From NCBI GenBank assembly GCA_028641055.1, contig CM054063.1:179248756-179312755 (forward strand): 64,000 bases of DNA. Reading direction: 5' to 3'. Source of the DNA: Alopecurus myosuroides. Lineage: Eukaryota > Streptophyta > Magnoliopsida > Poales > Poaceae. Below, one piece after another: positions 29,193 to 40,494 of this stretch. The first letter of the stretch is position 1. Each line of letters begins with the position of its first letter. Below the pieces are notes generated by a model. The model was not told the DNA's origin. It made no database searches and saw only the letters and a list, made by a program, of their open reading frames with translations. The translations under genes were made by a program, and so were the position numbers.

Positions 29193-31850
29193 ATGGTCGA
29201 TGAAAATACCCCCGGTAGTTCTAGTGCGGAAATCTCCAAGATGTCCGACAGTATATCTAACCTACAAGACTCGGTTGGAATCCTCCAAGCCGAAATGTCT
29301 AAGGTTAGCTCTACTGTCAGTACGGAGGTTTCTAGTATCAAGAAAATGATGGAGGTATTGATGGGGAGAACCAAGGAGTCCGAGGAAGCACCTCTCACTA
29401 CCAACGATGTTAGCTCGGATGAAGAATCCATTCCGGACATTGATGAAATGGAAGCTAACATCGCTTTAGCTAAGGCGAAAGCCAAAGCAAAAGCCGATAA
29501 AAAGGCTAAGAGTAGTGGGAACTCCGAGGGCTCCAAGTCTCAATCGGCTAACGGTTCGGGGTCTAACTCTAAAGTTCCACCGCCTCCCAATTACGATTCT
29601 ATCCACCCTATTGCTACAATACCACACATGGTTAATGTTGGAAATCCTCCCATGCTTAACACTAACGAATTCTCATCATGGAAGTTCGATATGGAGTCTC
29701 ATATTTCAGGTTGTTGCACCGCTTTATGGAGAAGCGTTGTTCATGGATTCCACCCTCATGATCCAAACAACTTGACCCCAAGAGAGGACGTGGAGTTCCA
29801 ACTCAACAAGACCGCTATTGTGACTATCCAAAAGGCTCTCCCAAGAGAACATCTTGAGCACATTCGCGGCTTGAAGACCGCCAAGGAAGCATGGGATAAA
29901 CTTGACTCCTTGTTCCAAGGAAATGCTAGCATTCAATCATCAAAATATGATGTGGCTCTCGACAAGTCCGAGAACTTCGTCATGCTTGAAGACGAGAGTC
30001 CCGAGGAGCTATATAGAAGAGTTGTCACTCTTGGTAATCAACTAAGAGATTTTGGGAAAGAGGAAATCTCGGATGAATGGATCAAGAGGAAGTTTGTCAA
30101 GGCCATAACTCCATTTGAGAAGAACCTCTCCACTAGCATTCGAACAAGATCCGACTACAACTCCCTTAACTCCATTGGAGTGCTAAGTGAGTTCATTGCC
30201 ATATCCCTATCTCACAAAAGTGCGGATGATGCTCTTGCTCGCTCTAGAGGACATGGAAAGTCTCCCAACCTTGCCTTGAAGTCTAGAGCAATGGCCAAGA
30301 TTGAAGAAGTTGATGATGATGATGATGATGATGATGATGAGGACTATGAGGATACATACAAGGGTGCCCATAAATGTATTGCTCTTGCCATGCAAGGGTA
30401 TTGGAAGAGATGGGAGGCTCACAAAGCCGGTGCCCCAAGACCTTCAAGGAACAAGATCTTTAGGAAGAAAGGGGAACGGCCAAGGACATGTTATAATTGT
30501 GGAAGTGCAAACCACTTCGTCAAGGAGTGTCCCTTTGAGCCAAGAGAAGAGAATGAAGGGAAGCTTGTTCGCAAGGACAAGAACAAAGCTCCACAAAACA
30601 AGAACCTCGCTAGAAGGGTTCCAAGGGCTCTATATGTTCAAGAAGGCCCCACATTGGAGACATACTACTCCGGAGATGAAGGAGAAGATGAAGTCGTAGG
30701 TGTTGCCCACGTCGCCATAGCTACCACTTCCTCTTCATCGGTCTCTCTATTTGAATCTCCCAATGAGAAGACATCGATCCGACCTACATGTCTCATGGCA
30801 AAAGCCACCGCGGTAATAACTTCCACCTCCAAGTCTATTAACACTACCTCTCCCTCATTATTGGATTGTGTTGAAAACATTGGTGAAGATGAGGAGGCCA
30901 AGAACCTAGGGTCTTGGTTGAGTAGTCTTGAAGGTGAAACTAAAGAAAAGGTAAAAACTCTCCTAAGGCAACTTGATGATGCCAACTCTCTCATTGATGA
31001 GAAAGAGGAAATCATCATGACCTTGGAGAATCATGGTGTTACCAATGAGAATCATGATGGTGAACTAATTAAGGCTCTCGAAAAGGAGAGATCCATGAGA
31101 GCCTCTCTTGAAGAAAGACTATCTAGTTTACAAGACTCTTATGCTATTAGTGTTTCTAAGCTTAGGAAAGACAATGAAAAATCTCTTGCCAAACTTAAGA
31201 AAGAACATGCCAAATCTCTTGTTTTGCTTAAAGAATTTGAAGAGGAAGAGTTGAAGCTAGGAATAGCTCATGAAAAACTTGACAAGGAACATGACAAACT
31301 AAAAGAAGAGTTTAAATCTCTTAAGGAAATTCATGACAAACTTGCCAAGTCTCGAATCAAGCTTCTAGCTCAACAATCAAATAAGCATGTTGCATCTTCG
31401 TCAAATAGCGTTGTTATTGCACCTACCTCTTCCTCTACGACTAACAATGTAGGGAAGGAAAGAATTCTCAACGATGCAATAAGCTCTCAAGGTGCCAAGA
31501 AAGGTAAAGAGGGACTTGGGTTTATTTCCAAGTCAAAGAAGACATCCAAGAATGTCACCTCTCCCCCTCAAAATGTTGTTTTTGTAAAAGAGGGTGAGGT
31601 GACCAAAGAAAAGGAGACCAACGCCATTATGGGTGGTGATACCTCTAGGGGGAGCATCACTCATAATGATTTCGCCGGAAAATATAATCCATCTTATGTT
31701 CTTATGAAATCTAGGGATGGACATGTTTATGCTAAATACGTTGGTACTTCTTATGGTGATGATTATCATTGGACTATTTGGGTTCCTAAGACCCTTGTTA
31801 CTAACAAAAGAGGACCCATTGAAGGATGGGTACCTAAATCAAGAAATTGA
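29193..31850 (+). CDS. gag: Sirevirus Gag, 885 aa, with a long coiled-coil extension
   Basis: Forms the virus-like particle and binds RNA. The N-terminal 120 residues are acidic/basic helices (KAKAKAKADKKAK). The copia gag domain spans roughly residues 140-350 (NEFSSWKFDMESHI, LKTAKEAWDKLDSLFQGN). A nine-residue Asp run at about 374-382 comes from a GAT microsatellite. The zinc knuckle CYNCGSANHFVKEC starts at residue 433 (C-X2-C-X4-H-X4-C). Residues about 600-725 form a long coiled coil (LKKEHAKSLVLLKEFEEEEL). Long C-terminal extensions with coiled coils are known in Sirevirus Gag, some of which bind dynein light chain. It ends in TGA at 31848-31850 and is not in frame with pol. No defects were seen. 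Confidence 0.9.
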   Translation: MVDENTPGSSSAEISKMSDSISNLQDSVGILQAEMSKVSSTVSTEVSSIKKMMEVLMGRTKESEEAPLTTNDVSSDEESIPDIDEMEANIALAKAKAKAKADKKAKSSGNSEGSKSQSANGSGSNSKVPPPPNYDSIHPIATIPHMVNVGNPPMLNTNEFSSWKFDMESHISGCCTALWRSVVHGFHPHDPNNLTPREDVEFQLNKTAIVTIQKALPREHLEHIRGLKTAKEAWDKLDSLFQGNASIQSSKYDVALDKSENFVMLEDESPEELYRRVVTLGNQLRDFGKEEISDEWIKRKFVKAITPFEKNLSTSIRTRSDYNSLNSIGVLSEFIAISLSHKSADDALARSRGHGKSPNLALKSRAMAKIEEVDDDDDDDDDEDYEDTYKGAHKCIALAMQGYWKRWEAHKAGAPRPSRNKIFRKKGERPRTCYNCGSANHFVKECPFEPREENEGKLVRKDKNKAPQNKNLARRVPRALYVQEGPTLETYYSGDEGEDEVVGVAHVAIATTSSSSVSLFESPNEKTSIRPTCLMAKATAVITSTSKSINTTSPSLLDCVENIGEDEEAKNLGSWLSSLEGETKEKVKTLLRQLDDANSLIDEKEEIIMTLENHGVTNENHDGELIKALEKERSMRASLEERLSSLQDSYAISVSKLRKDNEKSLAKLKKEHAKSLVLLKEFEEEELKLGIAHEKLDKEHDKLKEEFKSLKEIHDKLAKSRIKLLAQQSNKHVASSSNSVVIAPTSSSTTNNVGKERILNDAISSQGAKKGKEGLGFISKSKKTSKNVTSPPQNVVFVKEGEVTKEKETNAIMGGDTSRGSITHNDFAGKYNPSYVLMKSRDGHVYAKYVGTSYGDDYHWTIWVPKTLVTNKRGPIEGWVPKSRN

Positions 31851-31860
31851 TCTCTTGTAG

Positions 31861-34800
31861 GGAAATGCTTCCGGGTCTAACAAATGGACAGTGGATAGTG
31901 GTGCATCCCAACATATGACCGGAAGCCTTGACGCAATAAGCAATCTTGAACCTCCTCTACCTCATCTCAATTGCGTCACTATTGGTGATAAGTCCGAGCT
32001 TAAGGTATTGGGACGAGGCAAGGTAGCAATCTCAAATGATTTATCAATTGAGAATGTTCTCCTTGTTGAGTCCCTTGGCTATAATTTGATGTCCGTTCTT
32101 CAACTTGCAAATTGTGGTTTCACCTCGTTCTTTAATAAAGAGAGTGTGATTGTCACTTGGGAGACATCTCTTAAAGTAGCCTTTGTTGGGTTTGTCGAGA
32201 ACGGCATGTATGTAGTGGACTTCTCTAAAGAAGACACGTGTGCCGCGACATGCCTAATGGCTAAAGTTGATGTGGGATGGCTTTGGCATCGCCGACTAGC
32301 CCACACCAATATGAGAATGTTGCATGATCTCCAAAGTGGCAATCACGTTCTAGGACTAACCAAAGCTAAATTTGCTAAAGATCGTGTGTGTAGCTCTTGC
32401 ACCTTTGGGAAGCAACATGGAGAACAACACCCAACCAAGACATCTATCTCCACTACAAGAATTCTCGAGCTCATTCACTTAGATCTCTTTGGTCCACTAT
32501 CCTATGATAGTCTCGGAGGAAAGAAGTATTGTTTGGTAATTGTGGATGACTATTCAAGATATTGTTGGGTGTATTTCTTCAAGAGGAAAAGTGAAACTCA
32601 AAGTAGAGTCATCGAGTTCATCACTCTAGTTGAGCGCCAACACAATGCTACCATATTGGCTATCCGGAGTGATAATGGCTCGGAGTTCAAGAACTACACC
32701 GTTGAGGGTTTTCTTAGTGAAGAGGGCATTGCTCATCAATACTCCACTCCTTATACCCCTCAACAAAATGGTGTTGCGGAGAGAAAGAACCGGACTTTGA
32801 TGGATGCGGCTAGAACTATGATTGCGGAGTTCTCTTCTCCCTATAACTTTTGGGCCGAAGCCGTCTCCACCGCATGTCACGCCACCAACCGGTTATATCT
32901 TCGCAAGATCTTGAACAAGACCCCCTATGAGATTCTCACGGGTAAGAAACCGGATGTATCTTACTTCAAGGTCTTCGGTTGCAAGTGCTTCATTCGCAAG
33001 AAAGGTAAACGGTTGTCAAAATTTGAGACTAGATCTTATGAGGGCATTTTTGTTGGTTATGCCACAAACGCTCACGCCTATAGAGTCTACAACAAGTCCA
33101 CCGGACAAGTTGAAGAAGCTATAGACGTGGTGTTTGATGAGGATAATGGCTCCCAAGGGGGGCGTATAGATCATGGTGTTGTAGGAGATGCAATTCCTCC
33201 CATCGTCATAAGAAGAATGGGGATTGGTGAAATAATCCCCATTGAGGGACACCGGATGACGGAGGGAGAAGGACTATGCCCCACTCAAGTGGAGCCATTG
33301 ACTACACCCATTGATGATCAAGCAATCCAACAAGATGCACCAAGCCCTCAAGCTAACGATCAAGGCCAAGCTAATGAACAAGGCCAAGCAACACACCTAA
33401 ATCATGATCAAGATTCTATTATTGTTGAGAATGCTCAACCTAGTGGTGATTCATCACCCATTATTGATCAAGGACAAAATGAAGATGGACATGTCTCCGA
33501 TGAAGAAGGTGATTCTCAATCCATATCCAAGGAATCTTTGGAGGAGACATTGGCTCGAAGAGCAAAGAGAAGGCAAGAGAATCTTGAACGAGCGGGTCAT
33601 ACGGAGGACATGATTCTTGGTCAAGTTCGTGGAAGAGTGGTCACTAGAAGGCAATTGGCGGATTTTAGCAAGGCCCATGCATTTGTCTCCTTCATTGAAC
33701 CCAAGAAGGTATATGAAGCTCTCGAAGATCAAGATTGGCTTGAAGCCATGCATGATGAACTCAATAACTTCGAGCGCAACAAGGTGTGGAAATTAGTGCC
33801 AAGACCCAAGGATTGCAAAAATGTTATTGGTACCAAATGGGTGTTCAAGAACAAGCAAGACAAAGATGGTATTGTCATTCGCAACAAGGCAAGATTGGTG
33901 GCCCAAGGTTTCTCTCAAGTCGAAGGTATCGATTTCGGTGAAACTTTTGCCCCCGTAGCTCGCCTTGAATCCATTCGTATCTTACTTGCCTATGCATCTC
34001 ATCATAACTTCAAATTACAACAAATGGATGTCAAAAGTGCTTTTCTTAATGGTCCCATTAATGAGTTAGTATATGTCAAGCAACCTCCGGGTTTCGAGGA
34101 TCCCAACCACCCCGATCATGTCTATAAACTTGATAAGGCGCTCTATGGACTTAAACAAGCTCCACGTGCGTGGTATGAGCACCTTAAAGAGTTTCTAGTA
34201 GATCGCGGGTTTAATGTTGGTTTAATCGATCCCACCCTCTTTACCAAGACGGTTGGAGGTGACTTGTTCATATGCCAACTCTATGTGGATGACATCATTT
34301 TTGGGTCTACTAACACCTTGTTCAATGAGGAGTTTTGCAAGCTTATGACCGATAGGTTTGAGATGTTTATGATGGGAGAGTTGGAGTTCTTTCTTGGCTT
34401 CGAAGTGAATCAATATTATGAAGGAACCTTCATCAAACAAGCCAAATATACTCAAGACATGCTCAAGAGATTTAATATGAATGATGCCAAACCTATGAAG
34501 ACCCCTATGTCCACAACCACCGACTTGAAACCCGACCCTAATGGGAAAGAGGTAGATCAAAAGGTATACCGCTCCATGATTGGCTCTTTGCTTTACCTTT
34601 GTGCATCTAGACCCGATATCATGTATAGCGTAGGTAAATGTGCAAGGTTTCAAGCCTCTCCGAGGCAAAGTCATTTGGAAGCTGTGAAACGAATCTTTCG
34701 ATATCTAGTTCATACCCCAAACTTCGGTCTTTGGTACCCCAAGGGTTCAAGCTTTCAGCTCATTGGTTACTCGGATGCGGATTATGCGGGAGAGAAGACG

Positions 34801-35235
34801 GATAGGAAGTCCACATCCGGGGGTTGCCAATTTCTTGGCCGCTACTTGGTGTGTTGGTCTTCCAAGAAGCAAAATTGTATTGCTCTCTCCACCACCGAGG
34901 CCGAGTATATCTCCGCGGCAAGTTGTTGTGCCCAATTGCTATGGATGAGGCAAACCTTGAAGGATTATGGTATTCATTTTGACAAGGTGCCTCTTCTTTG
35001 TGACAATGAGAGTGCTATCAAGATCGCCTACAACCCGGTTCTTCACTCCAAGACGAAGCATATTGAGATTCGTCATCACTTTATTCGGGATCATGTTGAG
35101 AAAGGTGATATTGATCTCTCTTATGTCTCCACCACGGATCAACTTGCCGATATCTTCACGAAGGCCCTTGATGAACCAAGATTTCGAGCTTTGAGGAATG
35201 AACTAAATGTCATCGATTCCTCCAACTTCACTTGA
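31861..35235 (+). CDS. pol: Sirevirus Pol: protease, integrase, RT, RNase H
   Basis: The frame is open from just after a TAG at 31858-31860. The protease motif DSGAS is at about 31894. The integrase zinc-binding HHCC region starts at LWHRRLAH (about 32277), and the catalytic residues sit in [16 protein letters not shown] and NGVAERKN. The RT blocks are [21 protein letters not shown] and the active site YVDD (34282-34293). The RNase H residues are in [17 protein letters not shown] and LCDNESA. All key residues are present and no stops interrupt about 1,120 codons. There is no ATG at the head of the frame; the first codons encode the protease entry, so expression needs Gag-linked translation or RNA processing. 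Confidence 0.92.
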   Translation, partial: GNASGSNKWTVDSGASQHMTGSLDAISNLEPPLPHLNCVTIGDKSELKVLGRGKVAISNDLSIENVLLVESLGYNLMSVLQLANCGFTSFFNKESVIVTWETSLKVAFVGFVENGMYVVDFSKEDTCAATCLMAKVDVGWLWHRRLAHTNMRMLHDLQSGNHVLGLTKAKFAKDRVCSSCTFGKQHGEQHPTKTSISTTRILELIHLDLFGPLSYDSLGGKKYCLVIVDDYSRYCWVYFFKRKSETQSRVIEFITLVERQHNATILAIRSDNGSEFKNYTVEGFLSEEGIAHQYSTPYTPQQNGVAERKNRTLMDAARTMIAEFSSPYNFWAEAVSTACHATNRLYLRKILNKTPYEILTGKKPDVSYFKVFGCKCFIRKKGKRLSKFETRSYEGIFVGYATNAHAYRVYNKSTGQVEEAIDVVFDEDNGSQGGRIDHGVVGDAIPPIVIRRMGIGEIIPIEGHRMTEGEGLCPTQVEPLTTPIDDQAIQQDAPSPQANDQGQANEQGQATHLNHDQDSIIVENAQPSGDSSPIIDQGQNEDGHVSDEEGDSQSISKESLEETLARRAKRRQENLERAGHTEDMILGQVRGRVVTRRQLADFSKAHAFVSFIEPKKVYEALEDQDWLEAMHDELNNFERNKVWKLVPRPKDCKNVIGTKWVFKNKQDKDGIVIRNKARLVAQGFSQVEGIDFGETFAPVARLESIRILLAYASHHNFKLQQMDVKSAFLNGPINELVYVKQPPGFEDPNHPDHVYKLDKALYGLKQAPRAWYEHLKEFLVDRGFNVGLIDPTLFTKTVGGDLFICQLYVDDIIFGSTNTLFNEEFCKLMTDRFEMFMMGELEFFLGFEVNQYYEGTFIKQAKYTQDMLKRFNMNDAKPMKTPMSTTTDLKPDPNGKEVDQKVYRSMIGSLLYLCASRPDIMYSVGKCARFQASPRQSHLEAVKRIFRYLVHTPNFGLWYPKGSSFQLIGYSDADYAGEKTDRKSTSGGCQFLGRYLVCWSSKKQNCIALSTTEAEYISAASCCAQLLWMRQTLKDYGIHFDKVPLLCDNESAIKIAYNPVLHSKTKHIEIRHHFIRDHVEKGDIDLSYVSTTDQLADIFTKALDEPRFRALRNELNVIDSSNFT

Positions 35236-35689
35236 AACCTTGCATATCTACCCTCATTATACTTGCTATCTAGTCTAGGTGTAGGCATGGATATAGGGGG
35301 AGCGCTACTCAACTCATGAGTATGCACTCCTTTTATTATGCGAAAATCAATCAATCATTGCATATCTAGTCAATTTGTGACTCATTGTGCTTAATTGTGA
35401 GTAGTAATTTTGGACCCAAGATATATCTTCGCGGTGCCAAGTTACACACTCAAACATGGTGGCCTCGGCCACCAACCCTTGAGGTGTTTTTGATCATTTT
35501 CTCACTTTATATCCTCATCTTGACAACTCGTACGGGTTCGGTTTTTCACTTGTTTTATGGTTCTTGCGAACCCCGTCGAGCAATGTCTCTCGTATGACAG
35601 TAACGTTTTTCCAACCCAAGCCCCACTTGCCCAAACCGTTGCTCTTATAGTATTGCTCGAGTTTTTCCAATCTCGGCGCGCTGAAATTC

Positions 35690-35905
35690 ATCTGGGCGGA
35701 ACCTCCGGTGAATCCACCGGAGGCTCCGCCGGGTCTGTCCACCGGAACCTCACCGGAGGCTCCGCTGGGTCCCTGTGGCTCAGCGGGCCAAAACCTAAAG
35801 TTTTGGGACAGGAGCGGAGGCTCCGGTGATTCCACCGGAGGCTCCGCTGGCGGGAGCGGAGGCTCCGGTGAAACCACCGGAGGCTCCGCCGGCGGAAAAA
35901 TCACT
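35690..35905. repeat. Internal cluster of LTR-type palindromes
   Basis: Between pol and the third ORF are at least eight units such as CCACCGGAGGCTCCGCCGG and CTCCGGTGAATCCACCGGAG, the same palindromic phrase that fills the LTR U3. The cluster is followed by a CT-rich leader-like stretch (35950-36090), suggesting a second promoter copied from U3-type sequence. Confidence 0.75.
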
Positions 35906-36094
35906 GCGGATAAGATTGGGGCGCACGGGGGTAAGTGAGATCCAATCTCATTTTCCCCCCACGCCCCCATCTTCTTCCTCTCGAACCGCCGCCGCCCCCA
36001 AGCTCACCGCCGCCGGATTCGGGTGCTCCACCGCGGGGAGCCCTCCTCCTTGCCTAGGAACGCCCCGGGAACCTTCCCTCCTCCCTTCTCCACC

Positions 36095-37896
36095 ATGGAT
36101 GAAGCCGGTATGTGCTCTCTCTCTCTCTCTCATCTAGTTGATGGATGAGATGCATAGGAGTTCATGTTCTAGCCTTCTAGATTTGTGGTTTTGGAGTTTT
36201 AGGAGTGGATTTTCTCAAGTACACACCCTAGCAACCTAGATAATGCATGTTAGGTTTGAATCGTTGCGGTTCTATGGGAATTTTGCCCTAACCCTAGATT
36301 ATTCAACCCTAACACCATGAATATCTTGGTTCTTTGGTTTGTGCGTGCCTTATTTGACTCGAGCTTTACTCGTTCTTCATGCTCTTCTCGATTTTTGTGT
36401 TAGATGCTTCCGGCTCCAAAGGGAAAGGACTAAGGTACAAGTCCACGGGCCGCCGCAAGCCACAACCCGTGGATGAAATTCAAGAGGAACTTGACCGTAC
36501 TCAAGGCAAGCGCAAGAGATTTTCGGCTCCCGAGAAGACCTTGCCAAGGAAGAACACCGCTCCAACCGCATCCAAGATGTCCGATGCGACATTTATAAAG
36601 GAAAGAAGGGAAAATCCATATGTCATTGCCCGTGACCGCCAAATGCCCCAATTCCGGGGCAAGGATCCGCGGTTTCACACCGCCTTCCAAGGACAGATAT
36701 TCAGGGAGATCTTGATGAGGAAGCCCAAGGAAAATGTTGTTCCCCAACATGCTATAAGTATTGGTCACATGGAACACAATCACAAGTATTTTGGGGAGGC
36801 CCTTGAGATCATTGAGAAGTTTGGCCTCCGTCCCATTATCACCCTTCAACAAGACTTTGATGAAGAGCTCGTCTGTCAGTTCCTTGCCACAGTTCATCTT
36901 GGCAATGAGACCAACCGCCACCTCATTTGGATGACCAAGGACAAACAACTTGACATCACTTGGAAGGATGTTGGCACTCTTCTTGGTGGCTACCCAGATT
37001 TTGGTCCTTTTGCCAACGGAGAAGAATTTGCTAATGGGTGGTTTCGAGTTCACTCCGCTCAAGCTAATTCAAAGGATGACCTCACTCCCCTCTATCATTG
37101 GAAGAAATATGCTGTGGGTTTCGTTAAGGGTCTCTATCCCACTTATGACATCATGTTACGGGTCTATAGAGAGACTATCAATCCAAAGGCGGGCAATGTG
37201 GATGAGATTCAAGGTTTCATGAAGAACTTGTTGCTTCTTACTCATCAATACCGTATGGATGCCACTCCTCGCAAGCTTGATGTCCTTGACTACATTTGGA
37301 ACGAGTTATGGCATGTCATTGCCAACCGAAGGAATGCTTGTTTTGGGCCTTTCATCATGAAGATCATATTGAAGGTGTGGAATGCTAGGTTTCCGGATGA
37401 TCCTTTGGATGATTCTCTTTGGATCTCTCATACGGAAAAGAGGCTTCTCATGAAGAATCACACCGAGCCCGTTGTGCATCCCACTCCAGCTGTTCGCAAG
37501 CACAAGGCTAGGCCTCGCATCATTGTGGATGAGGAAGAGGAAGCCGAGGGTCCATCTCAACCCCCTCCTTCTAGCAATGCCTTCAAATGGATGGCTCGGG
37601 CTCTCAAGAAAGTATTTTGCTTGAACAAAAAGATTGAGCAACATCAATGGGAGGCACATTATGATGCGGAACTCAAGGCACGTAAAAAGGCTCAAGCATC
37701 TCGTGAACGTCTCCGTGAAGAGGGTCTCTCCATTGAATCCCCGGTTCTTGATAGCATCACAGATTGGGATGCTTGGCAAGCTAAGGACTCCAAGGGCAAG
37801 CTCATTGAATGGTCCGAGGAAGAAGGAGACGAAGCCACTAGTTCTCACCGTGTTCCCTCCCCGGCTCCGGAAGCATCTCCCACATCCTCCGAATGA
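36095..37896 (+). CDS. Third ORF of the Sirevirus-like element, apparently spliced
   Basis: A 13-nt exon with ATG at 36095 ends at a donor (GCCG|GTATGTG). An acceptor at 36403 (TTTGTGTTAG) leads into a long open frame; the 296-bp intron joins the two exons in phase, giving about 501 aa. The N-terminus is basic (KGKGLRYKSTGRRKPQ, KRKRF). The middle region (YDEEL-like FDEELVCQFLATVHLG, WMTKDKQLDITWKDV) is of the kind seen in extra ORFs of grass retrotransposons. The C-terminus is acidic with a predicted coiled coil (AELKARKKAQASRERL). No signal peptide or membrane segment is seen, so calling it 'env' would be positional only. Without splicing, an ATG at 36379 could start the same frame. Confidence 0.65.
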
Positions 37897-38283
37897 TTTG
37901 GGGCGTTAGCACTTGGCTCTCCCTCTTTTGGTATCTTGATGCCAAAGGGGGAGAAAGATATATTAGGCAACGGGCATTTGCATGGTCCCTCAAGCTTTCT
38001 TTGATTTGCATCTCTCTTTGGCTTGAGGGGATTTGATTTGAACCATTTGGAACTTCGGTTGTTTATCTTATTCGTATCTATCGTGAACCTCGCTATATTG
38101 TGATCTTGTGTGAACCTCGTTTCATATTATCTATGTGATATGTGTGCTATGTGTTATCATTGTCATATTATTAGTTTATATCATGTCTTAGTGATCTCAA
38201 TATGAAAGGAGCATATCTTTAGGGGGAGCTCCGTTCATATTGAGTCCGTAATCATGCAAATAATTATGTTGTCATCAATTACC

Positions 38284-38296
38284 AAAAAGGGGGAGA
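38284..38296 (+). promoter_or_regulatory. Polypurine tract of the Sirevirus
   Basis: AAAAAGGGGGAGA ends one base before the 3' LTR start (TGAAAG at 38298). It primes plus-strand DNA. Confidence 0.9.
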
Positions 38297-38297
38297 T

Positions 38298-39666
38298 TGA
38301 AAGATCATCGTCCGTTTTGGTAATTATATGACAACATAATTGTTGGATCTAATGTTTGTTCAAATGATGAAAATGCCCAGGTTATTAGGTTCACTATATC
38401 TATGGGGCTAATGCTTGATATATTCGAAAAGTGCTAAGAGAAAGGATGCCAGGGAGCCAAAATATGCAGGGGCGGAAGCTCCGGTGAACCCACCGGAGGC
38501 TCCGGTAAATCCACCGGAGGCTCCGGTGAATCCACCGGAGGCTCAGCCCGCTGCTGCCACTCAGCCTATGAGCAAATAGGCTCCGGTGTGCATCCGGTGG
38601 TCCCTCCGCTAAAATGCCCTTCTGTTGGAAAGTGGCGGAGGTTCCACCGGAGGCTCCGGTGGACATCCGGTGGCCCCCTGGCCCTAGGGCAAATGGACTC
38701 CGGTGAAGGGTCCGGTGCTAGCTCCGCTTGGCACCCCTTCTGTTGGAAAGTGGAGGAGGTTCCACCGGAGCCTCCGGTGCGGGTCCGATGGGCGGAACCT
38801 CCGCTCGATCCACCGGAGCCTCCGGCCTCCTCAGCAGCGCGCAAAGGATAAGGCACTGCGCAACTGCGCAGTGCAAAGAAGACCCACCGGAGCCTCCGGT
38901 GAAACCACCGGAGCCTCCGGTGCTCTGGACTGCAAACGGCTACTTCGTGGCCAAGAGTATAAATACCCCTTCACCTACCTCATAAATGCCAAGCTTTTCC
39001 CACTCTCTCTCCTAGCCATTAATGAAAGCTTCAACCTCTTAGATCTCCCTCTCCGTCCACCCAATCACTCCCAAACTTGGTGGAGAGCTAGAGGAGACCT
39101 AGATCCACACTTCCACCAAAGGAATCTCAAATCCATCCACCACAACCTAGTAGATCTAGAATCCTACTTGAGGCCTAGAAACCTTAGTAGATCTCGTGCT
39201 TGTAGTTTCCACCTTGTTGCAAGAAGCTACGGATTGCTTGAGAGCCTCCATCCTTGTGGAGTGACCTCAAGCCCTTGTAAAGGTTTGGTCAACGCCTTCA
39301 AGTCGACCTCATAGTGGAAACGAGCATCTCCCTCAACGGAGAAGCTCAAGGAGAACAAGGTGTGCACAACCGTGCTATTGAGGAGCGCCTAGGTGGCTCC
39401 CCACCTCTCCAACGTAGACGTACTTCTCTTTGAGAAGGAACTACGGTGAAACATATCCTTGTCTCCTTGTTTACACTTGTTGTTTGCTTTACTACCTTAC
39501 GCTTTACTTCCGTTGCGCATACTACTCTCTTCACATAGGTTGTTCACTTAGTTGCACATCTAGAGAATCGTATCTTATCTTACTAAGCCCCTTAAAAGGA
39601 AAAGAAAAGAAAAATTGGTAGTCAACCTATTCACCCTCCCCTCTAGTTGACCATAGTGCACTTTCA
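38298..39666 (+). mobile_element. 3' LTR of the Sirevirus-like element
   Basis: 1369 bp, matching 27772-29140. Differences seen by eye: C/T in a CCGGTAAAC/TCCACC unit, C/A in AAGTGGC/AGGAGG, G/A in GGTCCG/ATGGG, and C/T in the C run near the end. It is followed by the duplication ACCAC. Confidence 0.92.
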
Positions 39667-39671
39667 ACCAC

Positions 39672-40090
39672 CCCCACCCCTATTGGCAATAGTTCTCAAA
39701 CATGGTCATCTTCCTCTGCATGGGCGATAAGAATGGCTAACATCTCGGCAACAATGTTAAAGAGAACCAGAGACAGTAGATCCCCTTGTCGAAGTCCTTT
39801 TCTGGTTTGAAAATAATTTCTTATATCATCATTAACCCTAACTCCAAAAATACCTCCACTAATGTATTGTATAATCATCTGACACCAGAAAGGTGAAAAT
39901 CCTTTCATATGCATAAGTTGTTGGAGAAAATTCCAATTGACCTTGGCATAAGCCTTTTCAAAGTCAATTTTAAACTAAAGAGCATCCATATTTTCTGTTT
40001 AAGTTCATGAATGGTTTCATGGAGGACAATTACTCCCTCCAAAATATGCCTACAATCCATAAGTTGTTTGCGTTGGTCGGACCATTTTGT
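39672..40090 (-). mobile_element. LINE reverse-transcriptase fragment, 5' part
   Basis: Minus strand: FKIDFEKAYAKVNWNFLQQL, then GIFGVRVNDDIRNYFQTRKG and LRQGDLLSLVLFNIVAEMLA. These are the RT motifs preceding the YADD box in plant LINEs. The YADD-like continuation lies at 24701-24986, so one LINE was split by the intervening insertions. Stops are present. Confidence 0.82.
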
Positions 40091-40239
40091 GAGCTATTAT
40101 CGTAAGCCTATTGCCTCCAAAATAGTCTTTGTTGGAAACATATTTCTACATCGTATCTGTGTACTATATATATGGTGATTTTTTATCTTCTGTGTGCATG
40201 TAGATGAAAATGAAGGATATCATAAAGGTGGCAAATCAA
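40091..40239. other. Short unassigned stretch
   Basis: AT-rich with a small direct repeat of GGATATCATAAAG (about 40216 and 40242). No gene or element end recognised. Confidence 0.3.
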
Positions 40240-40494
40240 GGATATCATAAAGTTTCTTAGGCATAACAGAGATACTAGCACCAAGATCACATAGAACATT
40301 GCAATTAAAATTATTCAGGTTCATTTTAATGATGGGTTCCCAACCATCGTATAGCTACCTAGGGATAGAGGCTTCACACCTTAATTCATCTTCTCTAATT
40401 TGCATGAGAGCATTTCTAATATGTTTTCTGAAATCCATATTCATAGTACTAGCATTAGGACAACTGGCAAGATTTTGTAGGAACTTAATCAGAT
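40240..40494 (-). pseudogene. Gypsy protease-region fragment (Athila-like)
   Basis: Minus strand contains LNNFNCNVLCDLGASISVMP followed by KKLYDIL, the aspartic-protease active-site region. It is the same motif as CDLGAGVSVMP in family B at about 43846. The fragment is only about 85 codons and is cut by the family B LTR at its left coordinate-wise neighbour (40495). Confidence 0.7.

Larger units (their letters stand above)
27772..39666 (+). mobile_element. Young Sirevirus-like Ty1/copia retrotransposon, 11.9 kb
   Basis: Two LTRs of 1369 bp each differ at about four positions by eye, giving roughly 99.7% identity. The flanks carry the duplication ACCAC (27767-27771 and 39667-39671). Order: LTR, tRNA-Met-type PBS, long gag, pol (protease, integrase, RT, RNase H), a third ORF, polypurine tract, LTR. 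The LTRs contain many copies of CACCGGAGCCTCCGGTG-type palindromes, a known mark of Sirevirus LTRs. At a commonly used grass rate of 1.3e-8 per site per year, four differences imply an age near 0.1 million years. Gag and pol are uninterrupted, so it may be mobile. Confidence 0.93.

Noticed and set aside
36379..37896. Third ORF as a true envelope gene
   Set aside because: Position fits, but there is no signal peptide, no hydrophobic anchor and no glycoprotein-like cysteine pattern.
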